This document shows positions 1 through 6,737 of a stretch of DNA of 9,539 bases, piece after piece (position 1 is the first letter of the stretch; each line of letters opens with the position of its first letter). Location: positions 1 to 9,539 of the forward strand of contig JBDTES010000003.1 in NCBI GenBank assembly GCA_039922435.1, in the 5' to 3' direction. The notes beneath the pieces are model-generated. The model had not been told where the DNA came from. It ran no database searches and saw nothing but the letters and a program-made list of their open reading frames with translations. Source of the DNA: JBDTES01 sp039922435 (GTDB taxonomy: Bacteria > Patescibacteriota > Saccharimonadia > Saccharimonadales > UBA4665). The position numbers and the translations under genes were made by a program.

Positions 1-322
1 TGTAGTAAAGCTGCACGGGGTCTTTTCGTCCTGCTGCGGACAGACGGCATCTTTACCGTCAATGCACTTTCACCGAGCTCTTCGTTGAGACAGTACCCAT
101 ATCATTACTCCATTCGTGCGGGTCAGAACTTACCTGACAAGGAATTTCGCTACCTTAGGACGGTTATAGTTACCGCCGCCGTTCACTGGGGCTTCAGTTC
201 AAAGCTCTCACCTCTCACCTTAACCTTCCAGCACTGGGCAGGCGTCAGCCCGTATACATCCACTTTCGTGTTAGCACAGACCTATGTTTTTGGTAAACAG
301 TTGCATGGGCTCCTTAGCTGCG

Positions 323-499
323 GCCCCCTCACTGTACCTACCACGGTACGTGAGATCTGGGGTCAGCTCTCTTCTTGATATGTCTCAAAAATCTCGATAG
401 ACATGTCAATGTAAGAAGTTAATAACTTACAATGACAATCAAATTTTCTTTCAAAAAGAAAACTGGCAAATCTTACTGTGATAATCACAGTGAGGGGGC
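323..499 (-). other. Expanded helix 63 region of 23S rRNA
   Basis: The base of the element is a perfect 12-bp inverted repeat, 323-334 with 488-499 (GCCCCCTCACTG and its complement), enclosing 153 nt. The corresponding E. coli helix (about 1707-1751) is only some 45 nt. The interior is A/T-rich and folds into several local hairpins: 380-385/399-404; 404-408 plus 410-415 with 426-431 plus 433-437; 444-451/455-462; and 475-481/485-491. The last one competes with the basal stem for bases 488-491. No open frame, homing-endonuclease motif or group I/II intron core was recognised. It may be a retained expansion segment or an excised intervening sequence; the sequence cannot decide. Confidence 0.75.
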
Positions 500-1806
500 A
501 GGCCTTATTCCGAAGTTACGGCCGCTTGTTTGCCGAGTTCCTTAACGAAGATTCACTCGTACACCTTGGTCTACTCGACCTGAGCACCTGTGTCGGTTTG
601 CGGTACGGATGGCACAGAACACGCGTTAGATTGCTTTTCTAGTCAGCACCTTGATTGGAATTCGACCAAAGGTCGTTTCATTCGTACACATTTCTTGTAC
701 TTAGACGGATATAACCATGAATCCGCTCCAACTAATATGCCGCGCACATCTAACAATTCTATACCAGTACAGGAATATTAACCTGTTGTCCATCGCCTAC
801 GCTACGCGCCTCGGCTTAGGACCGACTAACCCTGGGACGATTACCGTGGCCCAGGAAACCTTGCTCTTTCGGTGGGCAGGATTCTCACCTGCCTTATGGT
901 TACTCATTCCAGCATTCTCACTTCCTCACGCTCCACCAAACCTCGCGGTTCAACTTCAACGCAGAGAGGAACGCTCCTCTACCACGCATGTCGGACGAAT
1001 CCGACACACATCCATATCTTCGGTAGTATGTTTAGCCCCGTTACATTTTCCGCGCAAGATCTCTTGACTAGTGAGCTGTTACGCACTCTTTAAATGAATG
1101 GCTGCTTCTAAGCCAACATCCTAGTTGTTTAAGAAATCTCACCTCGTTTCCCACTTAACATACATTTAGGGACCTTAGATGATGGTCTGGGCTGTTTCCC
1201 TTTCGAGCGACGAGCTTAGCCCCGCCGTTCTGACTGCCGTAGTTCCACTGATAGTATTCGTAGTTTGTCAAGGGTGAGTAGTCTTGCGACCCCCAGTCCG
1301 AAACAGAGCTCTACCCCTATCAGCTACCGTACGACGCTAGCCCTAAAGCTATTTCGAGGAGAACCAGCTATCTCCAGGTTCGATTGGCATTTCACCGCTA
1401 ACCACAGGTCATCCGGGCATGTTGCAACGTGCTACGGTTCGGCCCTCCACGTCGTTTTACCGACGCTTCAGCCTGCCCATGGTTAGGTCACCTGGTTTCG
1501 GGTCTATTTAATACGACTATTCGCCCTATTCAGACTTGCTTTCGCTATGCCTCCGTCAAATGACTTAAGCTGCCATATTAAATAACTCGCTGGATCGTTC
1601 TACAAAAAGCACGCCGTCACCCCCGAGGGGGCTCCGACTCCTTGTACGCACACAATTTCAGGTTCTATTTCACTCCCCTTCCGGGGTTCTTTTTACCTTT
1701 CCCTCACGGTACTTGTTCTCTATCGATCGTAAGATATATTTAGCCTTGGGAGGTGGACCTCCCGGATTCAGTCAGGGTTTCACGTGTCCCGACCTACTCG
1801 ACAAAC

Positions 1807-1848
1807 GAATATGTCACATATTCACCGAAGTGAACACAGGACATATTC
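1807..1848 (-). other. UUCG-capped hairpin extending a 5'-domain helix of 23S rRNA
   Basis: On the minus strand GAATATGTC pairs with GACATATTC (1840-1848 with 1807-1815). The inner arms GTTCAC and GTGAAT close a C(TTCG)G tetraloop at 1825-1830. The E. coli segment between the conserved flanks (CGTACAC and GAGTAGG) is about 26 nt; here it is about 78 nt. The perfect outer stem and stable tetraloop suggest a structured rRNA extension rather than noise. Confidence 0.65.
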
Positions 1849-2409
1849 TTTGTAAATATAAGGTTTGCGAAAACTTTGCGTACCAGGCTATCACTGTCTA
1901 TGGCCCGTCTTTCCAAACGGTTCTGCTCGCATCGCAATTTTTTAATAACCTTATGCAGGACTATGGTAGATCCTGCCTCCAAATCCCGATTCAGTTCTAA
2001 AAGAACTGAGCCAAGACTTGGTTGTTTACAATGTCACAACCCCCTATACATATTCGTCTACCAACTTATTTGCCGTCTTCTCTATCCCTGATAAATCACG
2101 GATAAATTGCCAGGCAAAAATGAATAAGGTTTGGGCTCTTGCGGGTTCGCTCGCCACTACTACCGCAATCGTTGTTTACTTTCTCTTCCTCGCCCTACTA
2201 AGATGTTTCAGTTCAGGCGGTTACCTTCAGTCTATCCTATATATTCAGATAGAAGTGACTGGATATGACTCCAGCCGGGTTTCCCCATTCGGATATCTTC
2301 GGATCAAAGCTTAGTTAGCAGCTCCCCGAAGCTTTTCGCAGCTCCCTACGTCCTTCATCGGTATCTTACGTCAAGGCATTCTTTGTGTGCGCTTTAGTAA
2401 CTTTTTACG

Positions 2410-2697
2410 AATTTGAAGCATTACTGCTTCAAGTGTGCAATTGACTGGTTATTGGTATCTATTATTCTTCAAATCTAGAATGAATCCAGATTCTAATGAA
2501 TAACCAATAAGCCGTTTGTCTTTAAATAGTATTTGTTCGTAAAAACAAATACTTTGCTTAATCTCTAATATTTAACCTAGGTTGTTAATTTGCAAAACAC
2601 AGGCAGCAAATCCACTTAAAATTGAATCTGTCAGCTTGAGTTTACGTTTGAAGCTTATCAGTCATCCTAGGCACGGGCCTCTGACCTAAACTCAAGC
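2410..2697 (-). other. 23S rRNA 5' leader (pre-rRNA), structured
   Basis: This stretch lies between the predicted 23S transcription start (about 2697) and the mature 5' end (about 2409), and has no gene. It contains a 7-bp hairpin (2413-2419/2426-2432), a perfect 10-bp hairpin with a 6-nt loop (2528-2537/2544-2553), and a 10-bp long-range stem (2635-2644/2687-2696) whose outer arm starts at the predicted first nucleotide. An arm TTATTGGT near 2450 can pair with ACCAATAA near 2505. Such structures would suit RNase III-type maturation or 5'-end protection. The strand that would pair from the 23S trailer is outside the window. Confidence 0.5.
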
Positions 2698-2703
2698 CTT
2701 GGT

Positions 2704-2732
2704 ATCATATCAGTTATAACAGAGGCGGTCAA
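2704..2732 (-). promoter_or_regulatory. Sigma70-type promoter for 23S rRNA
   Basis: On the minus strand: TTGACC (2732-2727), a 17-bp spacer, then TATGAT (2709-2704). Both hexamers match the sigma70 consensus at 5 of 6 positions and the spacing is optimal. Initiation is expected near 2697, about 290 nt before the mature 23S 5' end. It points at the 23S and away from the gene starting at 2932, so 23S can be made without read-through from 16S. Confidence 0.7.
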
Positions 2733-2931
2733 GCCAAGAGTGGTGCATTATTTACTACGTATTAACTCTTCTAGTTTTAAGCTGTGGCAGACAAACTAGA
2801 TAATATCTTCAGGCAAACGGGTATGGAGTTAATTAAGCTTGTTAAATTTCTCATAGATAAGTAGTTCAAACCAAGCTTTAATAGGCACTTGTAGCAAGCC
2901 ATTAGGGCTAGCTGGAGGGAGGAGTTTACAA
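2733..2931. other. Divergent intergenic region between 23S promoter and surface-protein cassette
   Basis: No coding region is supported here. An 8-bp inverted repeat TCTAGTTT/AAACTAGA sits around 2770-2800, and an AAGCTTG/CAAGCTT dyad lies around 2835-2877; either could be an operator or a leader structure. A clear plus-strand promoter for the gene at 2932 could not be assigned: a TAATAT at 2801-2806 is -10-like but has no good -35 at the right distance. Confidence 0.4.
2914..2924 (+). promoter_or_regulatory. Shine-Dalgarno sequence for the gene at 2932
   Basis: GGAGGGAGGAG, a doubled purine-rich site ending 7 nt before the ATG, complementary to the CCTCC at the 3' end of the 16S rRNA in this same window. 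It fixes the start at 2932. Confidence 0.8.
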
Positions 2932-3531
2932 ATGCCGATTTTCCGAAATTCAGATTTGTCTCAGGCTAGCCGATCTAGTATCCTCCCGCATTTCCTTGAA
3001 CGAGCTCAACGAATATTATCACCTAGGAGTTGGGGATTCAGACTATTTGGGGCTCTAGCCTTCGCCGGAGCTCTGACGGCGACAGGTATTTACACTACGG
3101 GCAACCAGACCGCTCAAGCAACTGATAATTCAGCCAGCCCACTAACACTGGAAAGCTCCAAACAATCCCAAAATCACAATACCTCGACTATTTCGGCCAG
3201 TCAGTCTTCGACTAGTCATTCAGGTGGTAATAGCAACAAACTTAACACCTCTACGAATCTAACAACGTCCGCCGAACCAGGGGCCAATAATTCAGTGCAG
3301 ACAAGTTTAGAGGTCAATGGCCAGCCAGTCGATATACCTTCGAACGGTTCAGTCCACAGAACCATACAAAACAGCGACGGCGTGACAACTCTAGATATAT
3401 CATCAAGCAGTTCCGGACAATCATCCGGTAACTCTTCGTCGAGCAGCCTAAACGTCGATATATCGTCGAGTAGTCAAACCAGTCCAGCCACTAACCCAGA
3501 CAACGGCGTAAACAGAGAGACTGGTCTATGA
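2932..3531 (+). CDS. Membrane-anchored Ser/Asn/Thr-rich exported protein
   Basis: A 199-aa protein of unrecognised family. Residues 1-36 are a basic N-terminal region (several Arg), followed by one hydrophobic segment at about 37-54 (LFGALAFAGALTATGIYTTG) that could be a long signal peptide or an uncleaved membrane anchor. The rest is low complexity, dominated by Ser, Asn, Thr and Gln, with no cysteine. Residues 114-160 are less repetitive (EPGANNSVQTSLEVNGQP, then a DGVTTLDISSSSSG segment), and an LDISSSS/VDISSSS unit occurs twice near the C terminus. This makes an extracytoplasmic, largely disordered protein likely. It is first in a plus-strand cassette; its TGA stop overlaps an in-frame upstream ATG of the next gene as ATGA at 3528. 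The start is supported by the strong Shine-Dalgarno site. Function is unknown. Confidence 0.8.
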   Translation: MPIFRNSDLSQASRSSILPHFLERAQRILSPRSWGFRLFGALAFAGALTATGIYTTGNQTAQATDNSASPLTLESSKQSQNHNTSTISASQSSTSHSGGNSNKLNTSTNLTTSAEPGANNSVQTSLEVNGQPVDIPSNGSVHRTIQNSDGVTTLDISSSSSGQSSGNSSSSSLNVDISSSSQTSPATNPDNGVNRETGL

Positions 3532-3623
3532 ACATAAGCGAATTGGTTGATCGACCCCAGGAAGTGGCCCAACGCACTTTCGGAGGTCGGGTAATCAAGC
3601 CCGGGGAAAATAATACTAACCAT

Positions 3624-3630
3624 AAGGAGG
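3624..3630 (+). promoter_or_regulatory. Shine-Dalgarno sequence choosing the start at 3636
   Basis: AAGGAGG ends 5 nt before the ATG at 3636. The alternative in-frame ATG at 3528 has no comparable site and would add 36 polar residues in front of the signal peptide. Confidence 0.8.
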
Positions 3631-3635
3631 TAAGT

Positions 3636-4223
3636 ATGATTAAAAAAACAGTTTTCCGCGCAGCAGCAGCAACTGTCATGGGCTTGAGCCTTACGACAGG
3701 AATCGTGGCAGCCGACGCGGGCAATATCCATAACACTGGCCCTGATTCGAGCCAGTCAGTCACGGCAAACTCTACTAGTAACGTAGCCGCCGTAAACAAC
3801 AATGCGGTTAGCGCTCTAAACACTAACAGTCAAAGCGCCAGTACAGGTACGGCTGTAGCTAAGGACAGCACGACAGCCGGCAGTGCAACGTCTGGCGCAG
3901 CTAGTAATGCAAACGTCGTTTCGGCCGATCTAGCCGCTAATAACTCTGGCGCCGCAGTCATGGGTAGTAGCGGTGGTTCAATGAGCCCGGCCTCTGGCAC
4001 TATCGACACCACTGGGCCAAACTCAACTAACACTGTCACATCTAACCAGACCAGTAACCTGCAGGTTACCAATAACAATAATCTAAACGTAACTAACACC
4101 AACAGCCAGTCCGCAAGCTCCGGTAACGCTACGGTTAGCCACAACACTACTGGTGGTTCTGCTACTAGTGGAAACGCTAGCAACACCACTAGCACTTCCT
4201 TTAAGTTCAATGTAACTAACTAA
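3636..4223 (+). CDS. Secreted repeat protein with two TGPxS-type repeats
   Basis: A 195-aa exported protein. Residues 1-28 form a typical signal peptide: MIKK, a hydrophobic core, then a VAADAG-like cleavage area. The mature part is two divergent repeats starting at about residues 31 (IHNTGPDSSQ) and 123 (IDTTGPNSTN). In each, an Asn-rich NNN stretch leads into NTNSQSAS(S/T)G and ends in a G(S)ATSG(A/N)ASN motif. The second repeat closes with FKFNVTN at the C terminus. No cysteine and no C-terminal anchor are present, so it is probably released or bound to a partner at the surface. The same repeat architecture recurs in the next gene. From memory, such repeats are common in exported proteins of CPR bacteria, with no established biochemical role. 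The frame is open back to an ATG at 3528, but the signal peptide and Shine-Dalgarno site favour 3636. Confidence 0.85.
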   Translation: MIKKTVFRAAAATVMGLSLTTGIVAADAGNIHNTGPDSSQSVTANSTSNVAAVNNNAVSALNTNSQSASTGTAVAKDSTTAGSATSGAASNANVVSADLAANNSGAAVMGSSGGSMSPASGTIDTTGPNSTNTVTSNQTSNLQVTNNNNLNVTNTNSQSASSGNATVSHNTTGGSATSGNASNTTSTSFKFNVTN

Positions 4224-4232
4224 ATTAGTTAC
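4212..4232 (+). other. Hairpin over the stop codon of the secreted repeat protein gene
   Basis: GTAACTAA (4212-4219) pairs perfectly with TTAGTTAC (4225-4232), with the TAA stop in or beside the loop. A weak CTTTT follows about 8 nt later. It could be a poor terminator or an mRNA 3'-end stabiliser, but the stem is AT-rich. Confidence 0.3.
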
Positions 4233-4260
4233 TAATAAAGCTTTTAGAGTGAGTCATTTA

Positions 4261-4300
4261 CCTAGGAGCTCCGATTTTGGAATAACCTGGAGCTCCTAGG
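4261..4300. repeat. Perfect 12-bp inverted repeat between the two repeat-protein genes
   Basis: CCTAGGAGCTCC (4261-4272) and GGAGCTCCTAGG (4289-4300) are exact reverse complements separated by 16 nt. Each arm contains the palindromes CCTAGG and GAGCTC. There is no T-run on either strand, so it is not a standard intrinsic terminator. It lies 81-120 bp before the start of the 680-aa gene and could be an operator, an mRNA-processing hairpin or a weak attenuator. Confidence 0.6.
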
Positions 4301-4367
4301 AAGGAATTATTATAGATACTGCTCAATATATTTAACTAATAGACGTCAATAAGCCACTGCTGTAACC

Positions 4368-4373
4368 GAGGAG
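4368..4373 (+). promoter_or_regulatory. Shine-Dalgarno sequence for the gene at 4381
   Basis: GAGGAG ends 7 nt upstream of the ATG. It supports this start, which is followed directly by a signal peptide. Confidence 0.7.
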
Positions 4374-4380
4374 AAAGCTA

Positions 4381-6423
4381 ATGCGTACCGCCCTAACCAC
4401 AATCAAACGAACAATGTTATACATTACCGTTCTACTCACGACTGCCCTAGCGCCCATCCTTACAACCTCCGGCAATACCTTCGCTGACGGTATTGCAGAA
4501 ACACCCTGTGTCGCTCCAGCCGATTCGACATACGGCCCTGGTATCCACCGCCCAACGGGTTCCAGCGCTAATACATATACCTACCAGTGCAAGGGTGATT
4601 ATGCCCTTATGTGGACTAATACTCATTTTGTATTTAATCCCACGAGTGGAGTTAAAACCCCATTATTCAATCGTGACTATCAGTACAGCTGCGACAATAG
4701 CACCTGGACCATGAAAGACTGGAGCTACAGCCCGGCTCGCAGAATCTTTATCGAAGTCCGTATAGCTGCGACGTCTACGCCCAATCTGCCCACAAATTGC
4801 CCAGTTGCACCTGTCACCAATTATTCTAATCCAGCCGGCAACGATACCAGCATTAGCAACACTGAGCCTGGCTCTGGCAACACCGCCGATAGTAACGTGT
4901 CCGTAAATGCCGATAAAACCAACACTACTACGCTCGGCATGAATAACTCCACCTCGTCGCTAGCTGGCAGTGGTAATACTTCTGTAACTGGGAACACAGC
5001 CGGTGGGAACGCAACAAGCGGCAATACCCAAAGCTTGGTAAATATCGCAAACCTACTTCAGTCCTCCGGTAATGCCTTCGGTCCCGGTGTCATTGCCTTT
5101 ACCGCCGACATTAATGGCGACGTTAATGGCGACTTCATGTTCGACCCTTCGGCTCTAATTAGTAATACCGGCCCAACCTCTAGTAACAATTCTTCAAACG
5201 GTGTTACGATAAACCAAAGCGAAGCTAACAATACAAGTGCTCAGATAAATAACAACATAGATGTCAACGCTACTAGCGGAAACGCCGAGGTAGCCAACAA
5301 CACCACTGCTGGAGGCGCAACTTCGGGCAATGCGACAGCAATCGTTAACCTAATGAACATAATTAATTCGGTCATATCTTCTGGGCAATCTTTTGTCGGG
5401 ACAGTGAACATCAACGGTAGCCTAAATGGAGATATCCTACTCCCTCAAAACTTCATCGATCAACTACTAGCTAGCACGGGGCCCGGATCGAACAACTCTG
5501 CTACTTCTACCCTTAATACCAATAACGTAGTCACCAACAACTTGGTGTCGGATATTAAAAACAACATCAACTCTACCGCCCAGAGCGGTGATGCCAAAGT
5601 AGCCGGTAACACTAACGCCAGTACAGCAGAGAGTGGTTCGGCCGGCACTAACGTAACCATCTTTAATTTGACTGGTAGTACCGTTATCGGTGGCAATAAC
5701 CTACTCGTCTTCGTAAACGTGCTCGGCCACTGGGTCGGTATGATAGTCAACGCTCCAGCCGGTACTACGGCGGCCAGTTTAGGTGGCAGCATAACTGGTA
5801 CTGGGCCAAATTCTAATAACACTACAAGTAATCACCTCGATGAAACCACTACCTCTACTAACAATAGTAATTTCGGTATAAACAACAACGTTAACGTTAA
5901 TGCAAAGAGCGGTGACGCTACCGTGACAGGCAACACTGCAGCCGGAGATGCCTTATCTGGTAATGCTAATACTGCCGTCAATATATTAAATATGACTGGC
6001 AGCAACTTAAGCCTAAGTAATTGGTTCGGAGTACTGTTTATTAACGTCTTCGGTAACTGGAATGGTAGTTTTGGAATCGACACAAGCGCTGGTGACCAGC
6101 CGGCAGTTGCGCCAGCCAGTTCAAGCGAGGCAAAAACTCTAATCAACCCCAGCCCCGCCCCTAAGGCTCCAAAATTGATTAGCTTCATACCAGCAGGTAT
6201 TAAATCCAATAGCCAAAAGGTAGTTAATAATTTGCCACTATCTAATGTAGCCACTGTCTTAGGCTTCAGCACTTCGAGCTTACCACTTGCCGCTATTGAA
6301 GTCCTGCCATCTGACCCACCAGTTAAGACCAATTACTGGATTCCAGCCATAGGCGTAAGTATCTTCTTGATTATGATAGCTGGCGAACGCCTAATCGCTA
6401 TCCGTCGAGCTAACAAGATATAG
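4381..6423 (+). CDS. Large surface repeat protein with C-terminal membrane anchor
   Basis: A 680-aa predicted cell-surface protein. Residues 1-36 are a signal peptide (basic start, hydrophobic core around 12-28, cleavage likely near FADG). Residues 37-150 form an N-terminal domain with the only four cysteines (43, 70, 104, 140) and many aromatics, perhaps a two-disulfide fold. Four divergent repeats follow at about 158, 260, 364 and 471, with periods of 102-108 residues. Each opens with a T(G/E)PxSxN motif, passes through an Asn-rich segment, then an SG(N/D)AxVxxNT motif and a SGxA-type turn, and closes with a hydrophobic VNIxGxxxG-like strand. A Pro-rich linker spans 572-600, a hydrophobic segment about 653-669, and a basic tail (RLIAIRRANKI) ends the protein, giving an N-outside anchor. 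No LPxTG sortase motif is present. The regular spacing suggests a beta-solenoid-like stalk, plausibly an adhesin or coat protein for host contact; that role is inference. The gene ends only 43 bp from the 3' end of the convergent tRNA-Ala. Confidence 0.88.
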   Translation: MRTALTTIKRTMLYITVLLTTALAPILTTSGNTFADGIAETPCVAPADSTYGPGIHRPTGSSANTYTYQCKGDYALMWTNTHFVFNPTSGVKTPLFNRDYQYSCDNSTWTMKDWSYSPARRIFIEVRIAATSTPNLPTNCPVAPVTNYSNPAGNDTSISNTEPGSGNTADSNVSVNADKTNTTTLGMNNSTSSLAGSGNTSVTGNTAGGNATSGNTQSLVNIANLLQSSGNAFGPGVIAFTADINGDVNGDFMFDPSALISNTGPTSSNNSSNGVTINQSEANNTSAQINNNIDVNATSGNAEVANNTTAGGATSGNATAIVNLMNIINSVISSGQSFVGTVNINGSLNGDILLPQNFIDQLLASTGPGSNNSATSTLNTNNVVTNNLVSDIKNNINSTAQSGDAKVAGNTNASTAESGSAGTNVTIFNLTGSTVIGGNNLLVFVNVLGHWVGMIVNAPAGTTAASLGGSITGTGPNSNNTTSNHLDETTTSTNNSNFGINNNVNVNAKSGDATVTGNTAAGDALSGNANTAVNILNMTGSNLSLSNWFGVLFINVFGNWNGSFGIDTSAGDQPAVAPASSSEAKTLINPSPAPKAPKLISFIPAGIKSNSQKVVNNLPLSNVATVLGFSTSSLPLAAIEVLPSDPPVKTNYWIPAIGVSIFLIMIAGERLIAIRRANKI

Positions 6424-6466
6424 TATTCAATTCTAGGTTCAAAGATCTATCAAAAAATTTCAAAAA

Positions 6467-6543
6467 TGGTGGAGACACAGGGACTCGAACCCTGGACCCC
6501 CTGCTTGCAAAGCAGGTGCTCTAGCCAACTGAGCTATGTCCCC
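6467..6543 (-). tRNA. tRNA-Ala (anticodon TGC)
   Basis: A 77-nt tRNA including an encoded CCA (6467-6469). The acceptor stem GGGGACA/TGTCTCC carries the G3:U70 wobble pair that marks alanine tRNAs, followed by discriminator A73. The D-arm is GCTC...GAGC, the anticodon stem CCTGC/GCAGG holds loop TTTGCAA, and the T-arm is CAGGG-TTCGAGT-CCCTG. It lies in the usual 16S-23S spacer position downstream of tRNA-Ile. On its own strand it is followed at once by TTTTTG and then a T6 tract, which may end the transcript. Confidence 0.98.
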
Positions 6544-6568
6544 AAATGCTACTTCCTTAGAAGCATTT
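6544..6568 (-). other. Hairpin abutting the 5' end of tRNA-Ala
   Basis: AAATGC (6544-6549) pairs with GCATTT (6563-6568), with an inner TTC/GAA. The arm ends exactly next to the mature tRNA 5' end, as expected for a leader hairpin presented to RNase P. Confidence 0.4.
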
Positions 6569-6621
6569 CTCAATTACCATTTACCTATTTACTATTGCCT
6601 ACCAGCTTCGCTGAAATATCT

Positions 6622-6640
6622 CAAAAACCATAGGTTTTTG
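6622..6640. other. Perfect 8-bp hairpin with 3-nt loop in the tRNA spacer
   Basis: CAAAAACC and GGTTTTTG flank the loop ATA. The stem is symmetrical on both strands and could slow transcription in either direction, but no separate T-run follows. Its role is unclear. Confidence 0.35.
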
Positions 6641-6701
6641 TCAGACATTGTAAATTAATTGATAAATGGAAAATGTTAAATACTGCGCAGAGCATGTAAC
6701 T

Positions 6702-6737
6702 TGGTGGAGATGCTGTGCCGTAAAGCGCAGCACCCCC
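6702..6737 (-). ncRNA. tRNA-Ala-like acceptor minihelix ending in ACCA
   Basis: On the minus strand GGGGGTGCTG (6737-6728) pairs along 10 bp with CAGCATCTCC (6715-6706), followed directly by ACCA (6705-6702). Counted from the ACCA end, pair 3 is G:U (G3:U70) and the discriminator is A, the known minimal identity set for alanyl-tRNA synthetase. The two G:U wobbles become A/C mismatches on the plus strand, so the minus-strand RNA is the form that folds. The last nine bases match those of the neighbouring tRNA-Ala. No D, anticodon or T arm is present. It could be a decayed tRNA-Ala copy, a working minihelix or coincidence. Confidence 0.35.

Larger units (their letters stand above)
1..2409 (-). 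rRNA. rrl: 23S ribosomal RNA, 5' two thirds (partial)
   Basis: Read on the minus strand, this is bacterial large-subunit rRNA from its 5' end (about 2409) to roughly E. coli position 2075, where the window stops; the 3' third and any 5S gene lie outside. Conserved blocks seen include GGACGAAAAGACCCCG near 20-35, TAACGGTCCTAAGGTAGCG near 150-168, GAGATAGCTGGTTCTCC near 1358-1374, GTACCGTGAGGGAAAGG near 1696-1712 and GATGAAGGACG near 2349-2359. The visible part is about 2.4 kb, versus about 2.08 kb for the same span in E. coli. The surplus comes mainly from an insert in the H63 region (335-487), a longer arm at about 1800-1865 and a longer 5'-domain helix at about 2035-2135. Open frames here are by-products of rRNA. 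The 5' end is placed by similarity and may be off by several bases. A dedicated promoter lies upstream (2704-2732). Confidence 0.97.

Noticed and set aside
335..487. Group I/II intron or homing endonuclease in 23S
   Set aside because: The insert is only 153 nt, shows simple local hairpins, and has no catalytic-core motif or LAGLIDADG/HNH frame.
85..2314. Several open frames of 60-116 codons on both strands
   Set aside because: They lie wholly inside the 23S rRNA gene, overlap each other and have no ribosome-binding sites or protein-like composition.
3528..3635. Longer start of the secreted repeat protein at 3528
   Set aside because: It would place 36 polar residues before an otherwise perfect signal peptide; AAGGAGG lies at the correct distance only from 3636.
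3474..4210. Minus-strand frames opposite the secreted repeat protein gene
   Set aside because: They are reverse-complement shadows of Asn/Thr/Ser codons, giving Leu/Val-rich artefacts without start signals.
4261..4300. Rho-independent terminator
   Set aside because: The stem is perfect but no T-run follows on either strand, so it was kept only as an inverted repeat.
4821..6332. Minus-strand frames of 67-166 codons opposite the anchored repeat protein gene
   Set aside because: Same shadow effect; the plus-strand frame has the signal peptide, repeats and anchor.
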